From: an uncultured Pseudomonadota bacterium
Lineage (GTDB): Bacteria > Pseudomonadota > Gammaproteobacteria > Methylococcales > Methylomonadaceae
Reading direction: 5' to 3'
NCBI GenBank assembly: GCA_903904275.1
Contig: CAIVBX010000067.1
Location: 1-11,469, forward strand
Length of the DNA: 11,469 nucleotides
The notes beneath the pieces are model-generated. The model had not been told where the DNA came from. It was given only the letters and a program-made list of their open reading frames with translations, and made no database searches. Position numbers and translations under genes: made by a program. How positions within the stretch are numbered: position 1 is the first letter of the stretch; the number at the start of each line of letters is the position of its first letter. Positions 1 through 5,846 of the stretch are shown piece after piece.

Positions 1-449
1 CCTGTTTTTAAAACACGAAACATTTCAACAACTACGTCAGTACGATAAGTATTCAAAAAGTTGTGCAATGTGTAAGCTGATGCAATCACATCAACGCTGT
101 TATCAGGCAAATTTTTCAACGCGGTCAGCGCGTCATTTTCTGAAAATGAAAGTTGACCTTTTTCAACCCAAGCAGCCAAACTTTTCTTTGCTTGATTTTG
201 CATTACAGGTTCATTGTCGATGCTTAAAATTTGTGTATTTTCACTCGCATTTAATAACGCCAATGTCGTAATTCCTGTGCCACCGCCTAATTCAACCACA
301 TTTAATTTTTCGGTTTTTGAAGCGGCATAATTTTTAAGCGTTTCACCAACTAAATGGCTCATTTTTGTCGCAAGCGGACAAATCAAATTGAGCATATCGT
401 AATCTTGACCGATTACACCAGAGAACATCGCATCATATTTTGCAGTCAT
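1..449 (-). CDS. class I SAM-dependent methyltransferase, partial (C-terminus off the left edge)
   Basis: This gene reads leftward from an ATG at 449-447 and leaves the window after 149 codons. The visible part has the class I Rossmann methyltransferase signatures: a glycine-rich motif I, VVELGGGTG, at residues about 51-59, an acidic strand-2 end (SIDNE, 76-80) that would hold the SAM ribose, and DVIASAYTLHNF (120-131), followed by the typical late helix ending in EMFRVLK. The substrate cannot be told; the fold is shared by small-molecule, quinone and protein methylases. An AAGGAA ribosome binding site lies about 8 bases ahead of the ATG. The start is 2 bases past the DUF1244 stop, so the gene is the fourth member of the nadA operon. 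The family is clear from the motifs; the function is not. Confidence 0.85.
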   Translation of the reverse strand, partial: MTAKYDAMFSGVIGQDYDMLNLICPLATKMSHLVGETLKNYAASKTEKLNVVELGGGTGITTLALLNASENTQILSIDNEPVMQNQAKKSLAAWVEKGQLSFSENDALTALKNLPDNSVDVIASAYTLHNFLNTYRTDVVVEMFRVLKT

Positions 450-451
450 TT

Positions 452-751
452 TTACAATTCCTTTTTCTTCTTTGCATCATAAGCGGCGAGCTGTTCAGGG
501 GTCGCTTCAGTTTGAAATTTGTCTTTCCATTCACTGTAAGGCATTCCATAAATCATTTCACGCGCTTGTTCATAATTCATTTCAACACCATTTTCATCTG
601 CGGCGGCGGCAATCCATTTCGCCAAACAATTACGGCAAAAATCAGCCAGAACCATCAACTCGATATTTTGGACTTCGGTATGTTCTTGTAAATGTGAAAC
701 TAAACGGCGAAATGCCGCCGCTTCTAATTCGGTTTGTTGCGAAGGTGTCAT
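452..751 (-). CDS. DUF1244 family protein (99 aa)
   Basis: A small, soluble, probably all-helical protein of 99 residues that I recognise as the DUF1244 family. The signatures are ELEAAAFRRLVSHLQ at residues 8-22, VQNIELMVLADFCRNCLAKW at about 27-46, and YGMPYSEWK near residues 67-75. The paired cysteines in FCRNC might bind a metal, but that is inference. The family has no established biochemical role that I know of. An open frame runs upstream to 832, but I reject that tryptophan/arginine-rich extension. The ATG at 751 matches the family N-terminus, has GGAG 9 bases ahead, and starts one base after the stop of the small membrane ORF. It lies between that ORF and a methyltransferase in the nadA operon. 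Confidence 0.88.
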   Translation of the reverse strand: MTPSQQTELEAAAFRRLVSHLQEHTEVQNIELMVLADFCRNCLAKWIAAAADENGVEMNYEQAREMIYGMPYSEWKDKFQTEATPEQLAAYDAKKKKEL

Positions 752-752
752 G

Positions 753-866
753 TTAGAAAACTCCGTGTTGCGACAAATACGTTCCGCCCAAAATGAACGC
801 CATAAAAACCAAATACACCACCGCCACCACACGGCGAGCTGTTTTACTTTCTTCGTAAGCTGTCAT
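753..866 (-). CDS. 37-aa single-span membrane peptide
   Basis: A very short ORF of 37 codons lies between nadA and the DUF1244 gene. The start is 2 bases after the nadA stop and its TAA is one base before the DUF1244 ATG, so the three are almost certainly cotranscribed and perhaps translationally coupled. The product has a charged N-terminus with arginines at positions 11-12 just before one hydrophobic segment (VVAVVYLVFMAFILGG, residues 13-28), then a short polar tail. By the positive-inside rule this predicts a single inner-membrane span with the N-terminus in the cytoplasm. It fills an otherwise unexplained 115-base space exactly. The ribosome binding site is poor (GGTGG about 7 bases ahead), which fits re-initiation after nadA. 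I do not recognise a named family. Confidence 0.7.
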   Translation of the reverse strand: MTAYEESKTARRVVAVVYLVFMAFILGGTYLSQHGVF

Positions 867-868
867 TT

Positions 869-1957
869 TTAAACCACCGCTAACATATTGTTTAAGGCTT
901 CTTTTGCTAAACGCGCCTCTTTTTCAGCAACTGAAATCTGATTCACCACATTTCCCGCGACTAAATTTTCCAAAACCCACGCCAAATGCTGCGGGTCAGT
1001 TCTAAACATCGTCGAACACATACAAATCATCGGCGACATAAAATGAATTTTTTTGTCGTCTTTTTCACATTCCTCGGCTAAACGATTCACTAAATTCAAT
1101 TCTGTTCCAACTAACCAGCGCGTGCCTTTTTCAGAAGCGCGAACCGTTTTTAAAATAAATTCTGTTGAACCGACAAAATCAGATTTTTGACAAACTTCAA
1201 AACAATTTTCAGGATGTGAAATCACTTTTGTTTCGGGATATTGCGCGAGGAAATTATCAATATGTTCAGGTTTAAACATTTGATGCACTGAACAAAAACC
1301 ATTCCACAAAATCATTTTCGCTTTTTTGATTTCTTCGACAGTTAAGCCGCCTAAGGGTTTTGTGAAATCCCAAACGACCATTTCATCTAACGGCATTCCC
1401 ATTCGATGCGCGGTATTACGTCCTAAATGTTGGTCTGGGAAAAACAACACTTTTTCACGACGTGAAAAACTCCATTCTAAAATTTTTTCTGCATTTGATG
1501 ACGTACAAACGATGCCACCATGTTCACCACAAAACGCTTTTAAATCCGCCGCTGAATTGATGTACGTCACAGGTGTAACGTCGTTTTCAACGTCCAAAAC
1601 TTGCGCGAGTTCTGACCAACATTGATTCACTTTCATCAAATTCGCCATGTCCGCCATTGAACAACCTGCGGCTAAATCTGGCAAAATCGCAATTTGGTCT
1701 GGACGTGACAAAATGTCAGCCACTTCCGCCATAAAATGCACGCCGCAAAAAACGATAAATTCAGCGTTAGATTGCGCAGCATCTTTGGAAAGTTTTAACG
1801 AATCACCTGAAAAATCAGCGTGTTTAAACACTTCATTACGTTGATAGTGATGTCCTAAAATGACACAACGTTCGCCTAATTTTTCTTTTGCGGTAACAAT
1901 TCGCGCGTCACATTCTTCGTCAGTTAAAGTCGCATAATCATGAATCGATAAAGTCAT
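869..1957 (-). CDS. nadA: quinolinate synthase NadA
   Basis: Quinolinate synthase condenses iminoaspartate from NadB with dihydroxyacetone phosphate to give quinolinate, the second step of de novo NAD synthesis, using a [4Fe-4S] cluster. The 362 residues carry family landmarks: LGHHYQR at 34-40, DFSGDSL at 48-54, CGVHFMAE at 71-78, AGCSMADM at 97-104, FPDQHLGRN at 173-181, WNGFCSVH at 218-225, HPENC at 248-252 and PMICMCSTMFRTDP at 309-322. Likely cluster ligands by alignment from memory are C99, C222 and C312 or C314. The C99-C222 spacing is longer than the roughly 87 residues recalled for E. coli and Pyrococcus NadA, pointing to the longer NadA subtype. No nadB or nadC is in view. It heads an operon with three small downstream genes and is divergent from thiC. 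The ribosome binding site is weak. Confidence 0.97.
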   Translation of the reverse strand: MTLSIHDYATLTDEECDARIVTAKEKLGERCVILGHHYQRNEVFKHADFSGDSLKLSKDAAQSNAEFIVFCGVHFMAEVADILSRPDQIAILPDLAAGCSMADMANLMKVNQCWSELAQVLDVENDVTPVTYINSAADLKAFCGEHGGIVCTSSNAEKILEWSFSRREKVLFFPDQHLGRNTAHRMGMPLDEMVVWDFTKPLGGLTVEEIKKAKMILWNGFCSVHQMFKPEHIDNFLAQYPETKVISHPENCFEVCQKSDFVGSTEFILKTVRASEKGTRWLVGTELNLVNRLAEECEKDDKKIHFMSPMICMCSTMFRTDPQHLAWVLENLVAGNVVNQISVAEKEARLAKEALNNMLAVV

Positions 1958-1990
1958 TTTTGTTTGTCTCGTAAAAGTTTGAAAATAAAA

Positions 1991-2019
1991 ATTACAGTGA
2001 ATTGACGAATTTTAGAGAA
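1991..2019 (-). promoter_or_regulatory. candidate sigma-70 promoter for the nadA operon
   Basis: On the minus strand, TTCTCT (complement of 2014-2019) is followed after 17 bases by TGTAAT (complement of 1991-1996). The -10 matches the consensus at five of six positions; the -35 is poor at three of six. It would give a leader of about 30 bases before the nadA ATG. This is seen by eye only, and other hexamer pairs exist in this AT-rich stretch. Confidence 0.4.
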
Positions 2020-2024
2020 CATCT

Positions 2025-2042
2025 TTGATTTTTCATAATCAA
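2025..2042. repeat. inverted repeat in the nadA/thiC divergent promoter region
   Basis: TTGATT at 2025-2030 and AATCAA at 2037-2042 form a perfect 6-bp inverted repeat around 6 bases. It is flanked outward by AGAGAA (2014-2019) and TTCTCT (2043-2048), also complementary. The dyad lies across the proposed thiC -35 and next to the nadA -35, where an operator would sit. No regulator family can be named from it, and AT-rich sequence throws up such repeats by chance. Confidence 0.35.
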
Positions 2043-2054
2043 TTCTCTTTAAAT
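2025..2054 (+). promoter_or_regulatory. candidate sigma-70 promoter for thiC
   Basis: TTGATT (2025-2030) and TTAAAT (2049-2054) with an 18-base spacer each match consensus at four of six positions. Transcription would start near 2061, giving a leader that includes the whole TPP aptamer. An alternative pair, TTGCAA (2071-2076) and TACTTT (2094-2099) with 17 bases between, would also start upstream of the aptamer and cannot be excluded. Confidence 0.4.
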
Positions 2055-2111
2055 CATACAATTTGTGGGTTTGCAATTCGCCTATTTATCCATTACTTTA
2101 CCGCCATCCAT

Positions 2112-2194
2112 AACGGCTAGGGGTGCTTTGATTTTCAAGGCTGAGATTAAACCCTTATCACCTGAATCTGGTTAATCCCAGCGTAGGAAAGCCT
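2112..2194 (+). promoter_or_regulatory. TPP riboswitch aptamer (THI box) of thiC
   Basis: This leader segment folds as the thiamin pyrophosphate aptamer. P1 pairs GGCT (2115-2118) with AGCC (2190-2193). P2 starts at the conserved GGGGTGC (2120-2126) and closes with CCC at 2152-2154. P3 pairs CTTTG (2126-2130) with CAAGG (2136-2140). The conserved GCTGAGA follows at 2140-2146, giving the pyrimidine-sensing core. The diphosphate-sensing arm is CCTGA...CTGG...CCAGCGTAGG, with CTGG (2168-2171) pairing CCAG (2178-2181) and CCT (2161-2163) pairing AGG (2185-2187). Its position ahead of thiC, a thiamin synthesis gene, is the classic arrangement, so bound TPP is expected to turn thiC down. Confidence 0.96.
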
Positions 2195-2237
2195 CAAAAA
2201 ACTTTCTTGCGCTTTTTCTTTTTATTTTTTAGAGAGT
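2180..2237 (+). promoter_or_regulatory. riboswitch expression platform: anti-sequestering hairpin versus Shine-Dalgarno hairpin
   Basis: Two mutually exclusive pairings can be read here. Bases 2180-2191 (the 3' side of the aptamer) pair with 2202-2213 over 12 bp including two G-U pairs, with a 10-base loop. Bases 2201-2207 (ACTTTCT) alternatively pair with AGAGAGT at 2231-2237, which contains the thiC ribosome binding site 5 bases before the ATG. With TPP bound, 2180-2191 stay in the aptamer, freeing 2201-2207 to mask the binding site. Without TPP the 12-bp hairpin forms and the site is open. The hairpin is followed by a T-rich run (2213-2230) and so resembles an intrinsic terminator, but terminating when TPP is absent would be the wrong sense for thiC. 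The pairings are seen; the switching logic is inference. Confidence 0.7.
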
Positions 2238-2241
2238 AAAC

Positions 2242-4080
2242 ATGAGCGCAAGCAATATCAAAATCGATTCGTATCCCGCATCAGAAAAAATCTACGTTCA
2301 AGGCTCACGCCCTGACATTCAAGTGCCAATGCGTAAAATCACGCTTTCTGACACGCCCGCCCATTTCGGCACAGAAAAAAATGCCCCGCTTTATGTTTAT
2401 GACACGTCTGGTGTTTATACCGACCCAAATGTGGAAGTCGATTTGAAAAAAGGCTTAACAGCCTTACGCGCAAAGTGGATTGAAGAACGTGACGACACCG
2501 AAGAATTACCTGAACCGAGTTCAGAATATGGTAAAGAACGTTTAGCCGACAAAAGTTTAGACGAATTACGTTTTGAGTTAGTTCGCAAACCACGTCGCGC
2601 CAAAGCAGGCAAAAACGTTTCCCAAATGCACTACGCACGTCAAGGCATCATCACGCCTGAAATGGAATTTATCGCCATCCGCGAAAACCAAAAAATGGAA
2701 GAAATGCGTGAACTTTGGAAAGACCAACATCCTGGCGATTCATTTGGTGCGTCGATTCCTGACGTGATTACGCCAGAATTTGTGCGTGACGAAGTGGCGC
2801 GTGGTCGAGCGATTATTCCCTGCAACATCAATCATCCTGAACTTGAACCGATGATTATCGGACGTAATTTCTTAGTGAAAATTAACGGTAATTTGGGTAA
2901 TTCTGCGGTCACGTCGTCGATTGAAGAAGAAGTCGAAAAAATGCTCTGGGGCATTCGTTGGGGCGGCGACACGATTATGGATTTATCGACGGGCAAAAAT
3001 ATCCATGAAACCCGCGAATGGATTTTGCGTAATTCGCCTGTGCCGATTGGCACTGTGCCGATTTATCAAGCTCTCGAAAAAGTGAATGGCAAAGCCGAAG
3101 ATTTAACGTGGGAAATTTTCCGCGACACGTTGATTGAACAAGCCGAACAAGGCGTGGATTATTTTACGATTCATGCAGGTGTGCGTTTGCATCACGTTCC
3201 ATTAACTGCTAAACGGATGACAGGCATCGTGTCGCGCGGTGGTTCGATTATGGCGAAATGGTGTCTTGCCCATCACACCGAAAGTTTCTTGTACACGCAC
3301 TTTGAAGAAATTTGCGAAATCATGAAAGCCTACGACGTGGCGTTTTCATTGGGTGACGGTTTGCGTCCAGGTTCGATTTATGACGCGAATGATGCGGCGC
3401 AATTTGGCGAACTTGAAACGCTCGGCGAACTCACAAAAATCGCGTGGAAACACGATGTGCAAACCATGATTGAAGGCCCTGGACACGTTCCGTTGCACAT
3501 GATTAAAGTCAACATGGACAAACAACTTGAAGAATGTGGTGAAGCTCCTTTTTATACCTTAGGGCCTCTCACGACTGATATTGCCCCAGGTTATGACCAC
3601 ATTACATCAGCGATTGGCGCGGCAAATATCGGTTGGTACGGTTGCGCGATGCTGTGTTATGTCACGCAAAAAGAACATTTAGGGTTGCCAAATAAACAAG
3701 ATGTGCGCGAAGGCATTGTGACTTACAAAATCGCGGCGCATGCGGCAGATTTAGCCAAAGGGCATCCAGGCGCACAAGCGCGGGATAATGCGATGTCAAA
3801 AGCACGTTTTGAATTCCGTTGGGAAGACCAATTCAACATCGGTTTAGACCCTGAAAAAGCGCGTGAATTCCACGATGAAACCTTGCCAAAACAATCTTCA
3901 AAAGTCGCGCATTTCTGTTCGATGTGTGGCCCGCATTTCTGTTCGATGAAAATCAGCCAAGATGTGCGTGATTATGCCAACGCAAAAGGCGTTGCCGAAG
4001 CAGAAGCGTTAAAACTTGGCATGGACGAAAAATCGCAAGAATTCTTAAACGAAGGCGCGGCGATTTATCACGAGGTTTAA
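2242..4080 (+). CDS. thiC: phosphomethylpyrimidine synthase ThiC
   Basis: ThiC is the radical-SAM enzyme that rearranges aminoimidazole ribotide into hydroxymethylpyrimidine phosphate, the pyrimidine half of thiamin. The 612 residues are full length for the bacterial family. Landmarks include the N-terminal ThiC-associated domain with SRPDIQVPMR (residues 22-31), PCNINHPELEPMIIGRNF in the middle, DYFTIHAGV, the IEGPGHVPLH segment, TLGPLTTDIAPGYDHITSAIG, and the C-terminal CxxCx4C cluster motif at C559, C562 and C567 (HFCSMCGPHFCSMK). The ATG at 2242 follows AGAGAG by 5 bases and is the start controlled by the upstream TPP riboswitch. A hairpin follows the stop, so it is probably a single-gene unit. 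Arginine codons are almost all CGN, unlike the next gene. Confidence 0.98.
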   Translation: MSASNIKIDSYPASEKIYVQGSRPDIQVPMRKITLSDTPAHFGTEKNAPLYVYDTSGVYTDPNVEVDLKKGLTALRAKWIEERDDTEELPEPSSEYGKERLADKSLDELRFELVRKPRRAKAGKNVSQMHYARQGIITPEMEFIAIRENQKMEEMRELWKDQHPGDSFGASIPDVITPEFVRDEVARGRAIIPCNINHPELEPMIIGRNFLVKINGNLGNSAVTSSIEEEVEKMLWGIRWGGDTIMDLSTGKNIHETREWILRNSPVPIGTVPIYQALEKVNGKAEDLTWEIFRDTLIEQAEQGVDYFTIHAGVRLHHVPLTAKRMTGIVSRGGSIMAKWCLAHHTESFLYTHFEEICEIMKAYDVAFSLGDGLRPGSIYDANDAAQFGELETLGELTKIAWKHDVQTMIEGPGHVPLHMIKVNMDKQLEECGEAPFYTLGPLTTDIAPGYDHITSAIGAANIGWYGCAMLCYVTQKEHLGLPNKQDVREGIVTYKIAAHAADLAKGHPGAQARDNAMSKARFEFRWEDQFNIGLDPEKAREFHDETLPKQSSKVAHFCSMCGPHFCSMKISQDVRDYANAKGVAEAEALKLGMDEKSQEFLNEGAAIYHEV

Positions 4081-4100
4081 GGTTTTGTAATTTTGGATGA

Positions 4101-4129
4101 GTAGCGAGAGAGTTTTTAAGGCTCGCTAC
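4101..4129 (+). terminator. candidate thiC terminator hairpin
   Basis: GTAGCGAG (4101-4108) pairs perfectly with CTCGCTAC (4122-4129) around a 13-base loop, 20 bases after the thiC stop. The tail that follows (TTGTTGGTTAT) is only moderately T-rich, so termination may be leaky or it may just be a stem. It separates thiC from the foreign-looking gene downstream. Confidence 0.5.
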
Positions 4130-4164
4130 TTGTTGGTTATAACGTTAAAAATTGGAGAACAAAA

Positions 4165-5061
4165 ATGCCATTACCTGATGCCTTAATTGGTGATAGATGG
4201 ACAAAATACACGGCTCGTACATCTCTACCTTTATTAGTTTGGTGTGCGAAAAATGGACGGACAATAACTTATAGTCAATTAGATAAAGAGATTGTAGATA
4301 GGGGCTGGGGACATCATGTGATGGTTGTTCAATATGGTTATCCTGCGGGGGCAATAGGTAGCGCACTTATTGAAACAGAGGAAACATGGGAGCATCCTAT
4401 TCCACCAATCAATGCTCTTGTTATCAACAAAAATACTCAATTACCAGGTCATGGAGTTGATTGGTATTTAGAAAGATATTGTAATTGCACAGATAGAAGT
4501 TTCGATATTAACGATAAAAGAGCGATTGTAGATGAAATTCACGCTGATATTTTTGCGTATGAACACTGGGATGAGCTATTAGAAGAATATGGATTGAAAC
4601 CCATTGGAAATAGTGTGGAATATGACGACACTGAACTGGAAGTGAGTAAGCCTTCAAGAGGTGGTTGGTCTTCTGAATCTGAAAGTGAAGAACACAAAAA
4701 TTTAAAGCAATTCATAGCAGACAATCCGCAAATTTTGGGTTTAGCAAATTCCAGCAATAAAGGTATTACGGAATATCTTTTTCCATCTGCCGACAAAGCC
4801 GATATTGTGTTTAAAAATGATTCTAAGTATTTAGGTGTTGAAATAAAATCAATCATATCTAATGACGAAGATATAAATCGTGGGATATTTCAATGCGTAA
4901 AATATCAATCCTTGTTACGAGCGGAGCAAAAAGCGTTAATGATTCCTCCTACAGCGAGAGCTGTTCTTATTGTAGAACGAAACCTACCTCTAACATTGCA
5001 AAACTTAGCTGATACGCTTGGCATTAAAATCATTGTTTATCAGTTCAACAAAAGTCGATGA
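4165..5061 (+). CDS. uncharacterised protein with a C-terminal PD-(D/E)XK nuclease-like domain
   Basis: I do not recognise this 298-residue protein by name. The C-terminal third has the layout of a PD-(D/E)XK endonuclease: a glutamate-bearing helix (SEEHKNLKQFI, 174-184), D213 in ADIVF, VEIK with E226 and K228 twelve residues on, and a helix with Q243 and Y247 (QCVKY) resembling the QxxxY motif of some members. The N-terminal half has GRTITYSQLDKEI (31-43) and PIPPINALVINKNTQLPGHG (78-97), which suggests a winged-helix-like DNA-binding module, perhaps MGMT-like; that is a guess. A serine/glutamate-rich linker (169-176) joins the parts. GGAG sits 7 bases before the ATG. About half its arginine codons are AGA/AGG, unlike thiC, which suggests acquisition. 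A restriction or defence role is plausible but unproven. No methylase or helicase partner is adjacent. Confidence 0.7.
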   Translation: MPLPDALIGDRWTKYTARTSLPLLVWCAKNGRTITYSQLDKEIVDRGWGHHVMVVQYGYPAGAIGSALIETEETWEHPIPPINALVINKNTQLPGHGVDWYLERYCNCTDRSFDINDKRAIVDEIHADIFAYEHWDELLEEYGLKPIGNSVEYDDTELEVSKPSRGGWSSESESEEHKNLKQFIADNPQILGLANSSNKGITEYLFPSADKADIVFKNDSKYLGVEIKSIISNDEDINRGIFQCVKYQSLLRAEQKALMIPPTARAVLIVERNLPLTLQNLADTLGIKIIVYQFNKSR

Positions 5062-5074
5062 CCTAAGCACAATA

Positions 5075-5161
5075 ATGAAAAACCTAAAATATCTCATTTA
5101 CCGCGAAGGCGATTATTACGTTTCACAATGTTTAAACGTCGAAGTGGCAAGTTTTGGCTAA
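5075..5161 (+). pseudogene. HicB-like antitoxin remnant (28 codons)
   Basis: A 28-codon ORF encodes a sequence starting MKNLKYLIYREGDYYVSQCLNVE and ending at FG. It closely resembles the first strands of HicB/UPF0150-type antitoxin domains, where a basic start is followed by YxxGDYYVaQCLNV and then by a helix of about 20 residues that is missing here. A TAA at 5159-5161 cuts it off, and no HicB-like sequence is visible in any frame after it. It starts 13 bases after the nuclease-like gene. No HicA-like toxin is nearby. It is best read as a decayed fragment; a functional micro-peptide is a less likely alternative. Confidence 0.6.
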
Positions 5162-5168
5162 ACGTAAT
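5115..5168. repeat. 9-bp inverted repeat at the end of the HicB fragment
   Basis: ATTACGTTT (5115-5123) and AAACGTAAT (5160-5168) are perfect reverse complements 36 bases apart. The first copy lies inside the HicB-like codons for DYYV; the second begins inside the TAA that ends the fragment. This may mark the junction of the rearrangement that truncated the gene, or be chance. Confidence 0.4.
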
Positions 5169-5178
5169 CAGTCGATTT

Positions 5179-5209
5179 TTAACATCTAAAAAACAAATCT
5201 CACTATAGT
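5179..5209 (+). promoter_or_regulatory. candidate sigma-70 promoter for folE-hemH-purE
   Basis: TTAACA (5179-5184) and TATAGT (5204-5209) each match consensus at five of six positions, but the 19-base spacer is long. It would give a leader of about 67 AT-rich bases to folE. The rest of the region between the HicB fragment and folE shows no gene. Confidence 0.4.
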
Positions 5210-5283
5210 CAAACAAAGTGTGCAAAGAAAATGCTAAACTTTTAAACATTTTTTAATTATTTTTATTTTGAGATTTACAGTTT

Positions 5284-5835
5284 ATGAAAGAGATGGAAGC
5301 CCATTACGCGCAAATTATTTCAGCCGTCGGCGAAGATTTAACCCGCGAAGGCTTAATTGATACGCCAAAACGTGCGGCGAAAGCGTTTAAATTTTTAAAC
5401 AATGGTTATGAAAAAACCTTAGATGAAGTTTTAAACGGTGCGATTTTCACCGCTGACAGTGAAGACATGGTGATTGTGAAAGACATCGAATTGTATTCAC
5501 TTTGCGAACATCATTTGTTGCCATTCATCGGCAAATGCCACGTTGGTTATTTGCCAAACGGCAAAGTTTTAGGATTATCGAAAATTGCTCGCGTAGTTGA
5601 TATGTTTGCGCGTCGTTTGCAAATCCAAGAAAAACTCACCAGTCAAATCGCGGATGCAATCGAAAAAGCCACAGGCGCACGCGGCGTTGCGGTTGTGATT
5701 GAAGCCAAACATTTGTGCATGATGATGCGCGGCGTTGAAAAACAAAATTCAGTCATGACAACGTCGGCGATGAAAGGGATATTCCGTAAAGACATCAGCA
5801 CTCGCTCTGAGTTTTTGAACTTAATCAATCGCTAG
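5284..5835 (+). CDS. folE: GTP cyclohydrolase I
   Basis: This enzyme converts GTP to 7,8-dihydroneopterin triphosphate, the first step of tetrahydrofolate (and pterin) synthesis, as a cytosolic homodecamer. The 183-residue protein has the full type I fold. TPKRAAKAF (27-35) opens the domain, and LYSLCEHHLLPF (70-81) carries zinc ligands C74 and H77. SKIARVVDMFARRLQIQE (99-116) is the classic core helix, and HLCMMMRGVEKQNS (143-156) carries the third ligand C145. The C74-H77-C145 spacing equals that of C110-H113-C181 in the E. coli enzyme. The ribosome binding site is weak (TGAGAT, about 14 bases ahead). The stop lies 11 bases before hemH, so the two are likely cotranscribed. No other folate gene is in view. 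Confidence 0.97.
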   Translation: MKEMEAHYAQIISAVGEDLTREGLIDTPKRAAKAFKFLNNGYEKTLDEVLNGAIFTADSEDMVIVKDIELYSLCEHHLLPFIGKCHVGYLPNGKVLGLSKIARVVDMFARRLQIQEKLTSQIADAIEKATGARGVAVVIEAKHLCMMMRGVEKQNSVMTTSAMKGIFRKDISTRSEFLNLINR

Positions 5836-5846
5836 GCTTATTTGAA

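Noticed and set aside
68..271. Plus-strand open frames at the left edge, including 440-756
   Set aside because: They are antisense to the methyltransferase and DUF1244 genes, which have clear motifs.
752..832. A 27-codon N-terminal extension of the DUF1244 gene rich in tryptophan and arginine
   Set aside because: It is the shadow of the small membrane ORF in another frame. The family N-terminus, a GGAG site and tight spacing all favour the ATG at 751.
2180..2230. Intrinsic terminator in the thiC leader (12-bp stem plus T-rich run)
   Set aside because: The stem uses the 3' half of the aptamer, so it would terminate when TPP is absent, the reverse of thiC control. It is reported as an anti-sequestering stem with the oddity noted.
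2339..2638. Minus-strand open frames inside thiC and similar ones opposite nadA, hemH, purE, purK and sufD
   Set aside because: They are antisense shadows of strongly supported genes with no family resemblance or ribosome binding sites.
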